Positions 49,523-57,592 of a stretch of DNA of 64,000 bases are shown here, piece by piece. Location: contig NZ_JAMHIV010000037.1 in the NCBI RefSeq assembly GCF_023897065.1, positions 39,941-103,940 on the forward strand, written 5' to 3'. The notes under the pieces were generated by a model, which worked only from the letters and a program-made list of their open reading frames with translations, was not told where the DNA came from and ran no database searches. The position numbers and the translations under genes were made by a program. Position 1 is the stretch's first letter. Each line of letters starts with the position of its first letter. The DNA is from Crossiella sp. SN42. GTDB taxonomy: Bacteria; Actinomycetota; Actinomycetes; Mycobacteriales; Pseudonocardiaceae.

Positions 49523-51559
49523 GTGTCCTGGGACAAGGACGGCGACAGGGTGGGGCACAAGGAGAACTCGGTGGGGGGCTTTCGGCTCGGGGTCGACGTC
49601 GGGGACACGTTCACCGACGTCCTGCTGGTCGACGAGCGCACCGGGGCGGCCTTCCGGGCCAAGACCCCGACCACGCCGCACAACCTCGCGGTGGCCGTGC
49701 TCAACGGCATCAGGGACACCTGCCGCGCGGCCGGGGCTGACCCCAAGCTGATCAACCACGTGCTGCACGGCGGATCCGTGGCCAGCAACGCGATCCTGCA
49801 GGGCAGTGGCGCGCGGGTGGGGCTGGTCACCACCAGCGGCTTCCGCCAGGTGCTGCAGCTGGCCCGCAGCTACGCGGCCGAACCGCTGGCCAGGCCGGAG
49901 GACACGGTCGAGGTGGTCGAGCGGATCGGCGCGGACGGCGTGGTGGTGGTGCCGCTGGACACCGGCGCGGCCCGGATCGCGTTGCGCCGCCTGCGCGCGG
50001 CCAGGGTGGAGGCGCTGACCATCTCGCTGCTCAACGCCGGGGCGAACGACCGGCACGAGCGGCTGCTGGGCAGGCTGGCCGCCGAGGAGCTGCCCGGGGT
50101 GCCGGTCTCGCTGTCCGCGCACGTGATCGCCGAGCCGCGGGAGTACGAGCGCACGGTCTCCGCGGTGGTCAACAGCTACCTGCGCCCACAGGCCACCAGG
50201 GTGGTCAGGGATCTGGAGGCGGCGCTGGCCTCGGCCGGCATCACCGCCCGGATCTCGGTGCTGCGCAACGACGGCCGCGCCACCGCGGCCGGCCACGCCG
50301 CGGAACGCCCGATCGCCGCGCTGTCCTCCGGCCGCGCGGGCGGCCTGCGCGGGGCCACCCACTTCGCCGGCCTGGCCGGGTACACCGACTTCCTCAGCCT
50401 GGACCTGGGCGGCAGCTCCGCCGACGTCGCGCTGGTCCAGAACGGACGCCCGCGGATCGACCGCCAGACCGCGGTGGGCGACCTCACCGTGCGCTCCACC
50501 GGGGTCGACGTGCATACGGTTGCACTCGGCGGCTGCTCGCTGGTCCGGGTGTCCAAGAGCACCATGGAACTGCGCATCGGCCCGGCCTCCGCGGGCGCCC
50601 GCCCCGGCCCGATCTCCTACCGCAACGGCGGCACCAAGCCCACCGTCACCGACGTCAACCTGGCCCTGGGCTACCTGCCGGAGGCCATCGCGGGCGGCCG
50701 GATTCGTCTCGACCCCGAAGGCGGCCGCAAGGCAGTGGCGGCCCTCGCCGACGCCCTGGCCCTGCCCAGCCCGGAACGGGCCGCGGGCGAGGTCCTGGCC
50801 ATGGTCAACGACAAGCTCTTCCGCGCCCTGCGCCTGGTCAGCGTCCGCAACGGCCACGACCCCAAGGACTTCCCCCTGGTCGTCTTCGGCGGCGCGGGCC
50901 CCCTGCACGCCAACGCCCTGGCCCGCATCACCGGCACCTGGCCGGTCATCGTGCCCCCGTCCCCCGGCACCCTGTCCGCCCACGGCCTGGCCACCACCGA
51001 ACCCAGCGAAGAGGTAGTAGCCGCCCCCGGCCTCACCGGCATCGGCCCAGCCCGCCTACGAGCAGTCCTGGCAGACCTCGTCACCTCCGCAGGCGACCGC
51101 CTGGCCACCAGAGGCGTCCCCCGAGACCGCCTCTGCGCCCAAGCAGACCTCACCCTCCGCCAACCCAGCGGCCGCACCACAGACCTACTGGCAGACCTGG
51201 GCGAATCCGTACTGGCAGCCGCAGACCCAAGATCCGCCCTGGGTATCGCCCCCGAAGCGGAGATCGTGGAACTCCGGGTGATCGTCCGAGGCCCCCGCCC
51301 CCCACTGCTCACCCACGAGCCCCTACCAGGCCGAAAGAAGCCGATCCCGGACGCCCTGCTCCGCACCAAGAAGATCATGGTAGACGCCGCCCTGGTAGCG
51401 GCAGACGTCTACGACCGAGCCAAACTGTTGGCAGGCAACGTAATCAGCGGCCCAGCCCTGATCGTAGAACCCGACTCGACAACCCTCGTCCAGCCGGATC
51501 ACGCCGCCACAGTGCATCCCAGCGGCTGCCTGTTGATCAACCCGGAACAGCCCAACTAG
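49523..51559 (+). CDS. hydantoinase/oxoprolinase family protein (HyuA-like)
   Basis: 678 residues. RLGVDVGDTFTDVLLVDERT is the actin-fold phosphate loop; HGGSVASNAILQGSGARVGL, LSLDLGGSSADVALVQNG and VFGGAGPLHANALA follow. These are signatures of ATP-dependent hydantoinase/5-oxoprolinase/acetone carboxylase A subunits. The HyuB-like partner subunit is absent, so activity alone is uncertain. From about 50840 the codons become C/A-rich and G-poor. It ends 11 bp before the second 176-bp repeat. Confidence 0.88.
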   Translation: MSWDKDGDRVGHKENSVGGFRLGVDVGDTFTDVLLVDERTGAAFRAKTPTTPHNLAVAVLNGIRDTCRAAGADPKLINHVLHGGSVASNAILQGSGARVGLVTTSGFRQVLQLARSYAAEPLARPEDTVEVVERIGADGVVVVPLDTGAARIALRRLRAARVEALTISLLNAGANDRHERLLGRLAAEELPGVPVSLSAHVIAEPREYERTVSAVVNSYLRPQATRVVRDLEAALASAGITARISVLRNDGRATAAGHAAERPIAALSSGRAGGLRGATHFAGLAGYTDFLSLDLGGSSADVALVQNGRPRIDRQTAVGDLTVRSTGVDVHTVALGGCSLVRVSKSTMELRIGPASAGARPGPISYRNGGTKPTVTDVNLALGYLPEAIAGGRIRLDPEGGRKAVAALADALALPSPERAAGEVLAMVNDKLFRALRLVSVRNGHDPKDFPLVVFGGAGPLHANALARITGTWPVIVPPSPGTLSAHGLATTEPSEEVVAAPGLTGIGPARLRAVLADLVTSAGDRLATRGVPRDRLCAQADLTLRQPSGRTTDLLADLGESVLAAADPRSALGIAPEAEIVELRVIVRGPRPPLLTHEPLPGRKKPIPDALLRTKKIMVDAALVAADVYDRAKLLAGNVISGPALIVEPDSTTLVQPDHAATVHPSGCLLINPEQPN

Positions 51560-51570
51560 CGACAACTTCT

Positions 51571-51746
51571 CGCGAAAGAGGCGTGGCGCGCCAGCGACAC
51601 GGCGGGCTCTTGACCAGCGGTGGGGTTGTGTTTTCGCGTCGCCTTGTCGTGCGTCCGACGCATCCGAAGCTTGCTTCGCGTGCGGCGGATGCACGACGAG
51701 GCGACTCAAGAGCGAAAACACCTGCGTGCGGAGCACGCCAATGTCA
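51571..51746 (-). repeat. 176-bp dispersed palindromic repeat, copy B
   Basis: Inverted relative to 22771-22946, same length, 8 mismatches by hand alignment. It lies between the hydantoinase-like stop and the 3' end of the opposing tRNA gene, a convergent gap like that of copy A. No coding potential of its own. Confidence 0.8.
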
Positions 51747-51750
51747 CAGC

Positions 51751-51823
51751 CTCGCTGACCGGGCTCGAACCGGTGACTACTCGGTCCTGAGAGCCGAGCG
51801 CTCTACCACTGAGCTACAGCGAG
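51751..51823 (-). tRNA. tRNA-like gene with 9-nt anticodon loop
   Basis: On the minus strand: acceptor stem CTCGCTG/CAGCGAG (7 bp, perfect), T8-A9, D arm GCTC-AGTGGTA-GAGC, T arm ACCGG-TTCGAGC-CCGGT, all canonical. The anticodon stem CTCGG/CCGAG encloses CTCTCAGGA, 9 nt instead of 7. Reading after the first U gives CTC (Glu); after the second gives CAG (Leu, but there is no long variable arm). CCA is not encoded. Either an unusual tRNA or a pseudo-tRNA. Confidence 0.75.
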
Positions 51824-51847
51824 TCGAACTTCCACATTCGCACAGCC

Positions 51848-53209
51848 CTACTCAACCGCGCCAGGTTTTCGCCCGATCGGCCGCCCGCTGAAGAACCCGG
51901 ACCGCCGCAGCACCTGCGCCCAGGCCGGATCCGCGATGCTCACCCCGTGCACCAGCTCCGGCGTCGGCGCGAACTCGGCCACCTCGCCGACCGGCCGGGG
52001 CGCGGTCCAGCCGGAGAGCCGCGGGTCCAATCCGACCCTCGCGCAGACCTCCTCCACCTTGGCCCGCCCACATTCCACGTGCCCGTCCAGCACATCCCAC
52101 GGCAGCGGCAACCCGGCCCACACCGCGGTATCCGGCGACAGTTCGGCCCCCGCGGCGTGCCATTGCACCAGGTCGGCGGCCATCAGCCGCATGGCCTTGC
52201 CGGGGCAGGCGATCTCCAGCAGGCGTTCGGTGCCGGTGGCGGCCAGGCAGGACAGCCAGGCGGCGCGGGCGGCGTTGTAGCCCTGGGCGAGCAGGTTCCA
52301 GGTGCTGGAGTCGTTGCCTCTGCGCACAACCATTCGCACGCGATCAAAACCGCCGGTGCGCCACATCCGGCCCAGCAGGGTGGCGGCCTGGTGCATCACC
52401 GCGGACCAGCGGCCGAGCAGTTCGCCGCGCTGGGCGTCGTCGAGTCGTTCCAGCACCTCCTGGCTGGGCAGGACGAGCGCGATCATCGCCCAGTCGGTGT
52501 CCGCGCCTGCGCGTTCGCAGCGGGCCAGCAGCGCGTCGGCGATCTGGTCGAACGGGTTGGCCCGTCCGGACAGGGAGAACTCGCGGCGCAGGTTGCGGCG
52601 GGCGGTGTAGTAGGCGATGAAGCAGGCCGCGTTCTCATCGGCGCGGAAGCGGTCGAAGTCCAGCTGTCCGGCGAAACCGGAGCGGCCCAGCATCACCAGC
52701 CGCCGTTTGAACTGCTCGTGTTCCAGCTGCTTGGCCTTGGCGGCCAGCCGGTGCAGCGCCCGCCAGCGCCGGTTGTACTGCCGCGCGGTGAGCTCGATCC
52801 CGGCCCGCTGCCGTTCCTGCCGGTCCAGCCGGTGGGCCAGGAAGTCGGCCCGGTCGGTGTGCCAGCCGATGGCCTCGCCGAGGGAGTTGGCCACCGCGCG
52901 CAGCGCCTGCGGGTCGTCCGGGTTCACCGCGGGTGGTCCGTCCAGGCCAAAAACCTTTGCCGCGCAAGCGAGCTGGGCGGTGCCGCCGACCGGGCGGGCG
53001 AAGTCCTCCGGCATCGAGGAGAAGTAGCCGTTGCCGCGTCCCTTGGCCGCGGCGACCCCGAGCAGCGCGGCCTCCTCGGCAGTCAGCCGGGGGCCGAGCG
53101 CCTGGAGCACCAGTTCGGCGACGTCCTCGGGGCGGCGCCGTTCGTCGAGGGAGGCGTGCAGCTCCTTGAGCGCCGACTCGGCTTCCTCGCCTGGGGTCAT
53201 GGTCTCCAT
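51848..53209 (-). CDS. conserved actinobacterial protein of unknown function
   Basis: 453 residues, soluble and largely helical, no recognised domain. Central YNRRWRALHRLAAKAKQLEH, later CFIAYYTARRNLRREFSLSG and SSTWNLLAQGYNAARAAWLS look like conserved blocks. METM start at 53209 or the second Met 9 nt later. It stands alone beside a tRNA gene and upstream of the glycosyltransferase block. I do not assign a function. Confidence 0.7.
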   Translation of the reverse strand: METMTPGEEAESALKELHASLDERRRPEDVAELVLQALGPRLTAEEAALLGVAAAKGRGNGYFSSMPEDFARPVGGTAQLACAAKVFGLDGPPAVNPDDPQALRAVANSLGEAIGWHTDRADFLAHRLDRQERQRAGIELTARQYNRRWRALHRLAAKAKQLEHEQFKRRLVMLGRSGFAGQLDFDRFRADENAACFIAYYTARRNLRREFSLSGRANPFDQIADALLARCERAGADTDWAMIALVLPSQEVLERLDDAQRGELLGRWSAVMHQAATLLGRMWRTGGFDRVRMVVRRGNDSSTWNLLAQGYNAARAAWLSCLAATGTERLLEIACPGKAMRLMAADLVQWHAAGAELSPDTAVWAGLPLPWDVLDGHVECGRAKVEEVCARVGLDPRLSGWTAPRPVGEVAEFAPTPELVHGVSIADPAWAQVLRRSGFFSGRPIGRKPGAVE

Positions 53210-53324
53210 GCTGGCAGCATCCCGCCCCGCTCACGAGGACTTTCCCGTGCGCGGAACGCGTTTGGAGCAACGGGTTACTCCGTCGTGACAACCCTGTCAC
53301 ACACCCGTTTGCCGGGCTTCGGGC

Positions 53325-54410
53325 TCAGCGCCCGGCGGCCTGCCGGTAGGCCGCCACGGTCTCCTCCGCGCAGCGCCGCCAGGTGTACTCCGAGGCGTGC
53401 GCCCGGCGCTTGGCCAGCGTGTCCGAGGCCACCCCATCGTCCATTGTGGACGACAGTGCGACGGTGAGCGCCTCGACGTCGCCGACCGGCACCAGGGTGG
53501 CCAGCCCGCCGGCCACCTCGCGCAGCGCGGGCACGTCCGAGCACACCACCGGCACGCCGCAGGCCATCGCCTCCAGCACCGGCAGCCCGAAGCCCTCGTC
53601 CCGGGAGGGCAGCACCAGCAGCGCGGCCCCGGCCACCACCCGGCGCAGGTCCAGCTCGGAGAGGTAGCCGGTGCGGATCACCCGGTTGGTCCCGCCGATG
53701 TGGTCGGTGCCGGGCCCGACCAGCACCAGCGGCGGCAGCTCCGGATCGGCGGCGTGCGCGGCGACCAGGCTGGCCAGGCCCTTGCGCGGGCCGTCGGCGC
53801 CGACGAAGAGCAGGTACTCCGCGGGCAGGCCGAGGCGGCGGCGCAGGTTCTCACTCGGCGCCCTGGCCACGAACCAGGCCGGGTCCACGCCGAGTGGGGT
53901 GACCCGGATCCGCTCCCGTGGCACGCCCAGCCGCTCGGTCACCGTCTCGGCCACCGCCTGGGTCGGCGTGCACACCACGTCGGCGCGCTTGGCCGAGCGG
54001 CGGACCAGCTCCGGCAGGTCCACCTCGGAGGACGGGATCTCCTCCGGCGCGTCCAGGAAGGCCAGGTCGTGCACGGTGAGCACGCTGCCTGCCCGCAACG
54101 AGGGCGGCAGCACGAAGTTGGTCGCGTGCACCACGTCGGTGAACCCGGCGAAGACCTCGATCGGCGGCAGCGGCGAGCGCAGCCAGGCCGCGCGCAGCAG
54201 CCGCGCGGGCACCGGCAGGCCGCGGGCGCGCACCCCGTGCGGCACGGCCGAGCGCAGCGCCCGCCAGCCGCGCAGGGTGAAGGCCACCGCGCGAACGTCC
54301 ACAGTGGACATCGAGGCGAGCTCCTCGGCCAGTGCGGCGGTGTACCGGCCGACGCCGGTCCGGTCCCCGAGCAGCGGGTTGCCGTCCAGCAGCACCCGGA
54401 GCGGCTTCAC
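53325..54410 (-). CDS. glycosyltransferase family 4
   Basis: 361 residues from GTG 54410 (GAGAGGAAA upstream; a longer frame to 54869 is a shadow of the next gene). GT-B fold: VLLDGNPLLGDRTGVGRYTA, HATNFVLPPSLRAGSVLTVH, LFVGADGPRKGLASLVAA and the nucleotide-sugar site RDEGFGLPVLEAMACGVPVV. Probable mannosyl- or other hexosyltransferase of a surface glycan. Downstream of the large GT2-GT4 gene by 14 bp. Confidence 0.9.
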   Translation of the reverse strand: MKPLRVLLDGNPLLGDRTGVGRYTAALAEELASMSTVDVRAVAFTLRGWRALRSAVPHGVRARGLPVPARLLRAAWLRSPLPPIEVFAGFTDVVHATNFVLPPSLRAGSVLTVHDLAFLDAPEEIPSSEVDLPELVRRSAKRADVVCTPTQAVAETVTERLGVPRERIRVTPLGVDPAWFVARAPSENLRRRLGLPAEYLLFVGADGPRKGLASLVAAHAADPELPPLVLVGPGTDHIGGTNRVIRTGYLSELDLRRVVAGAALLVLPSRDEGFGLPVLEAMACGVPVVCSDVPALREVAGGLATLVPVGDVEALTVALSSTMDDGVASDTLAKRRAHASEYTWRRCAEETVAAYRQAAGR

Positions 54411-54424
54411 GTCAGCGTTTCCTC

Positions 54425-56938
54425 TCACTGGCTCTTCTCGTCCCCGCCGCGCAGCCGGTCCTTGGCCAGCCGCGCCAGTCGCCCACCGGCCCTGCGGGCC
54501 ACCTCGCCCGCGCCACCGGCGTTGAGGTACTCCCGGAACAGGCCGAGGTCCCTGCGCAGCTTCTGCCCGGAGTTCAGCGGCGGCGTCCTGGTCAGCGGCG
54601 CGCTGTCGGAGAGCCGGTCGGCGGCCGGGCGCGGGTTGCGGCAGAACTCCACCAGCGGCGCCAGCGCGTTCTCCCAGGTGAACTCCTCGCGCACGCCGGC
54701 GATCCGCTCCCGGCAGGCCGCGGCGAACTCGGTGTCGTAGAGCACCAGGTCCAGCGCCTCGGCGAGCTCTTCGGGGTCCTCGGCAGGCACCACCAGGCCG
54801 AGGCCCTCGGCGCGCACCAGGTCGGCGAAGGCGTCGCCGTCGGTGGTCACGATCGGCAGCCCGGCCCACAGGTAGTCCAGCACCCTGGTGCGGAAGGCGA
54901 AGGTGGTCTCCACGTGCTCGAAGTGCGTGGTGACCCCGCAGTCGGCGTCCATCAGGAAGTTCTGCCGCTGGTGGTAGGGCACCCAGCTCTCGTTGAAGAA
55001 CACGTGCCGGTTGACCAGGCCGAGCTGGTGCGCCAGCCGCCGGGTGTCCGCGGTGATGCCCATCTCCGGCACGTCCGGGTTGGGGTGGCGCATGCCGAGG
55101 AAGAACAGTCGCAGGTCATCCCGCTTGTGCCGCAACAGCTCCACCGACTGGATCAGGGTCAGCGGATCGAACCAGCTGTACACGCCACCGGCCCAGAGCA
55201 CCACCTTGTCGGTCTCGCCGATGTTGGGCGCGACGCCCCGGATGCCGCGGCCGGTGCGCTCCGGCGGCTTGCCCGGCAGGCCGAAGGGGGCCACCGCGAG
55301 CAGGGACTGCACGGTCGGGTCGGCGTCGTAGAGCGAAGGGGTGAGGCGGCCCAGCGCCATCAGGTTGCCCAGCCAGAAGTGCCGCTGCCGCTCGGAGGCG
55401 CACAGGAAGAAGTCGCCGCGCTGGAGCTGGTTGTTGAGCACCTTGGTGACGCCGACGACGTCCTTGGCCCGCCGCTCGTCGTCGCTGTCCTTGCTCTGCT
55501 CCAGCAGCTCCAGGTGCATCGGGTCGTAGACATCGCAGACCACGATCTTGGTGGAGTCCTTGCGCTTCAACGAGGGCACCAGCTCCAGCACGTGGCCCTG
55601 CAGGATGACCACGTCGGCCCACTCCACGTGCTGCGGCAGATCCCGTTGCGGCGCCTGCACAACGGCGAACGGCGCGGCGGGCGGGGCGAAGCTCTTGTTG
55701 ATGCTGACCAGCCGCACCTCGTGCTCGGCGGAGAGGGTCAGCGCCATGTTCCAGGCCCGGATCGCCGGCCCGGCCATCCGCTCGGCCACCACGTCGCCGG
55801 TGATCACCAGGATCCGCCGCGGCCGCCCGAACACCTCGTCCAGCCCGAAGGCCTTGACCAGCACCTCGTGCGCGGCCAGGTAGCGCGGCAGCGGGTAGGC
55901 GGGCTCCATCGCCTTGCGCATCAACGGGAGCAGGTCGTGGTCGGTGACCACCCGCGCCGCCTGCTCGGCCGCCCTGGAGGGCCCGAGCGAGGGCAGCAGC
56001 TCGACGAACTGGTCGATGGCCAGGAACCCGGCCAGCGTCTCCCGGGAGATCTGCACCGGGGCGTCGTCCTCGGCCCGGTCGGCCGGTCGCCTGGTGATCT
56101 CCAGCTGGGTCGGGTCCAGCTCGCCGCGGGCGGTGGCCCGGCGCACGGACAGCGCGAGCGCGGCGGGCAGCACCTTGGCCAGCGAGGCGTCGGAGAGGTT
56201 CTTGTAGAGCATGGCGAGCGCGTTGCGCTCCAGCAGGTAGTACTCGCGGGCGGAGTGCACGCCGGACATCGAGGCGTGGTGCCGGTGGTAGGTCAGCGAG
56301 GCCGGTTCGTAGCGCACCCGCCAGCCGCGCAGGTTGAGCCGCCAGCCGAGGTCGACGTCCTCGTAGAACATGAAGAAGCGCTCGTCGAAGCCGTGCAGCG
56401 CGCGGAACAGCTTGGCCCGCACGAACAGCGCGGACCCGGTGCCGAAGAGCACGTCCCTCGGCGCGTCGTGGCTGCCGTCGTCCGGCTCGCCCGCGTGCCG
56501 CTTGTAGCCCATGCCGAACCAGGTGAGCCCGCCGTCGACGAAGTCGATGGCCTCGCCCTCCCAGTCGAGCACCTTGCTGGCCACCGCGCCCACGGTCGGG
56601 TCGGTGCGCAGCACCTGCACCGCCGCGCGCACCCACTGCGGGTCCGGCCGGGCGTCGTTGTTGAGGAAGGCCAGCACCTCGCCGTGCGAGTGCTCGACGC
56701 CGAGGTTGCAGCCCCCGGCGAAGCCCAGGTTGCCCGGCGCCCTGACCAGCATGACGCCCTCGGTCTCGGCCTCGATCCGCTCGGCCGAACCGTCGCCGGA
56801 GGCGTTGTCCACGCAGATCAGTTGCAGGCGGTCAGCCGGGTAGTCCAGCTGTTCGCGCAACGCCCGCAGGCAGGTGATGGTGTCCTCGGCGCCGCGGTAG
56901 TTGACCACCACCACCGACACCAGGGGCAGCTCCGCCAC
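54425..56938 (-). CDS. bifunctional glycosyltransferase: GT2 and GT4 domains
   Basis: 837 residues, about the sum of two enzymes. Residues 1-270 are GT2: SVVVVNYRGAEDTITCLRAL, CVDNASGDGSAERIE, LNNDARPDPQWV, and FFMFYEDVDLGWRLNLRGW. Residues about 370-790 are GT-B/GT4: ILVITGDVVAERMAGPAIRA, VVLWAGGVYSWFDPLTLIQS, and LDYLWAGLPIVTTDGDAFAD. It may add two sugars in turn to a lipid-linked glycan. First gene of a two-gene operon with the GT4 enzyme. Confidence 0.9.
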   Translation of the reverse strand: MAELPLVSVVVVNYRGAEDTITCLRALREQLDYPADRLQLICVDNASGDGSAERIEAETEGVMLVRAPGNLGFAGGCNLGVEHSHGEVLAFLNNDARPDPQWVRAAVQVLRTDPTVGAVASKVLDWEGEAIDFVDGGLTWFGMGYKRHAGEPDDGSHDAPRDVLFGTGSALFVRAKLFRALHGFDERFFMFYEDVDLGWRLNLRGWRVRYEPASLTYHRHHASMSGVHSAREYYLLERNALAMLYKNLSDASLAKVLPAALALSVRRATARGELDPTQLEITRRPADRAEDDAPVQISRETLAGFLAIDQFVELLPSLGPSRAAEQAARVVTDHDLLPLMRKAMEPAYPLPRYLAAHEVLVKAFGLDEVFGRPRRILVITGDVVAERMAGPAIRAWNMALTLSAEHEVRLVSINKSFAPPAAPFAVVQAPQRDLPQHVEWADVVILQGHVLELVPSLKRKDSTKIVVCDVYDPMHLELLEQSKDSDDERRAKDVVGVTKVLNNQLQRGDFFLCASERQRHFWLGNLMALGRLTPSLYDADPTVQSLLAVAPFGLPGKPPERTGRGIRGVAPNIGETDKVVLWAGGVYSWFDPLTLIQSVELLRHKRDDLRLFFLGMRHPNPDVPEMGITADTRRLAHQLGLVNRHVFFNESWVPYHQRQNFLMDADCGVTTHFEHVETTFAFRTRVLDYLWAGLPIVTTDGDAFADLVRAEGLGLVVPAEDPEELAEALDLVLYDTEFAAACRERIAGVREEFTWENALAPLVEFCRNPRPAADRLSDSAPLTRTPPLNSGQKLRRDLGLFREYLNAGGAGEVARRAGGRLARLAKDRLRGGDEKSQ

Positions 56939-57054
56939 GTCCTGACTCCTCCCCGCAGACCGCTTGACCGGGCTAAGCCTGCCTCATCCGGTGTTGATCG
57001 TAGGTACGGCCCGCACCGGACGGGTGTCAACCACCACTAGACGGACGCCCAGTT

Positions 57055-57071
57055 GTCTATCTACCGTAGAC
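57055..57071. promoter_or_regulatory. GTCTA-N7-TAGAC palindrome at the zinc-finger gene start
   Basis: GTCTA (57055-57059) and TAGAC (57067-57071) end 2 nt before ATG 57074, and a third TAGAC lies at 57038-57042. A repressor bound here would block initiation; the product of the gene itself has an HTH, so autoregulation is possible. Confidence 0.4.
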
Positions 57072-57073
57072 GA

Positions 57074-57592
57074 ATGCCGCTGGACGAACCGCTGCTCGCC
57101 GCCGCCCGCGCCGCCACCCAGCGCTGGCGAGCCGCCCAGCAGGCCACCGAGGCCGCCAAGGCCGACTACCAGCGGGCCATCCGCCGCCTGCACCTGGCAG
57201 GCGCCTCCCTGCGCGAGATCGCCGACGCCCTGGAACTGAGCCACCAGCGCGTGCACCAACTGGTCGAGGCCGCGGGCGGCACCCCGGACTGGCGGCCGAA
57301 GAAGAAGTCCACCGGCCTCGCCTGCTCCTTCTGCGGAGCCCCCGATGCGGAGTGCGGCCGCCTGGTCGCCGGGCCGAAGGTGTTCATCTGCGACGGCTGC
57401 GTGGCGCAGGCCCAGCGCGCCCTGGCCGGTCAGCCCGCGCGGCTGGATCGGGCCTCGGGCCGGTTCAGCTGCTCCTTCTGCGGCAAGTCCGCGGGCGAGG
57501 CCGGGCCGCTGGTGGCCGGGCCGGGGGTGCTGATCTGCGGCGGCTGTGTGAGTTTCACCGCTGAGGTGGTGGCCGCCACACTGGACGGGTGA
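57074..57592 (+). CDS. HTH protein with two ClpX-type C4 zinc fingers
   Basis: 172 residues from ATG 57074. N-terminal helix (AAARAATQRWRAAQQATEAA), then an HTH (AIRRLHLAGASLREIADALE and LSHQRVHQLVEAAGG), then two zinc-binding modules: CSFCGAPDAECGRLVAGPKV...CDGC and CSFCGKSAGEAGPLVAGPGV...CGGC, each with two CxxC pairs as in the ClpX N-terminal domain. The first also has an extra Cys. No ClpX ATPase part. Probably a DNA-binding regulator or a ClpX-like adaptor; GTGA overlap couples it to the NB-ARC gene. Confidence 0.8.
   Translation: MPLDEPLLAAARAATQRWRAAQQATEAAKADYQRAIRRLHLAGASLREIADALELSHQRVHQLVEAAGGTPDWRPKKKSTGLACSFCGAPDAECGRLVAGPKVFICDGCVAQAQRALAGQPARLDRASGRFSCSFCGKSAGEAGPLVAGPGVLICGGCVSFTAEVVAATLDG

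Noticed and set aside
54332..57040. 902-aa plus-strand ORF antisense to the bifunctional glycosyltransferase
   Set aside because: Low-complexity shadow composition with no motifs; the opposite strand has two full glycosyltransferase domains.
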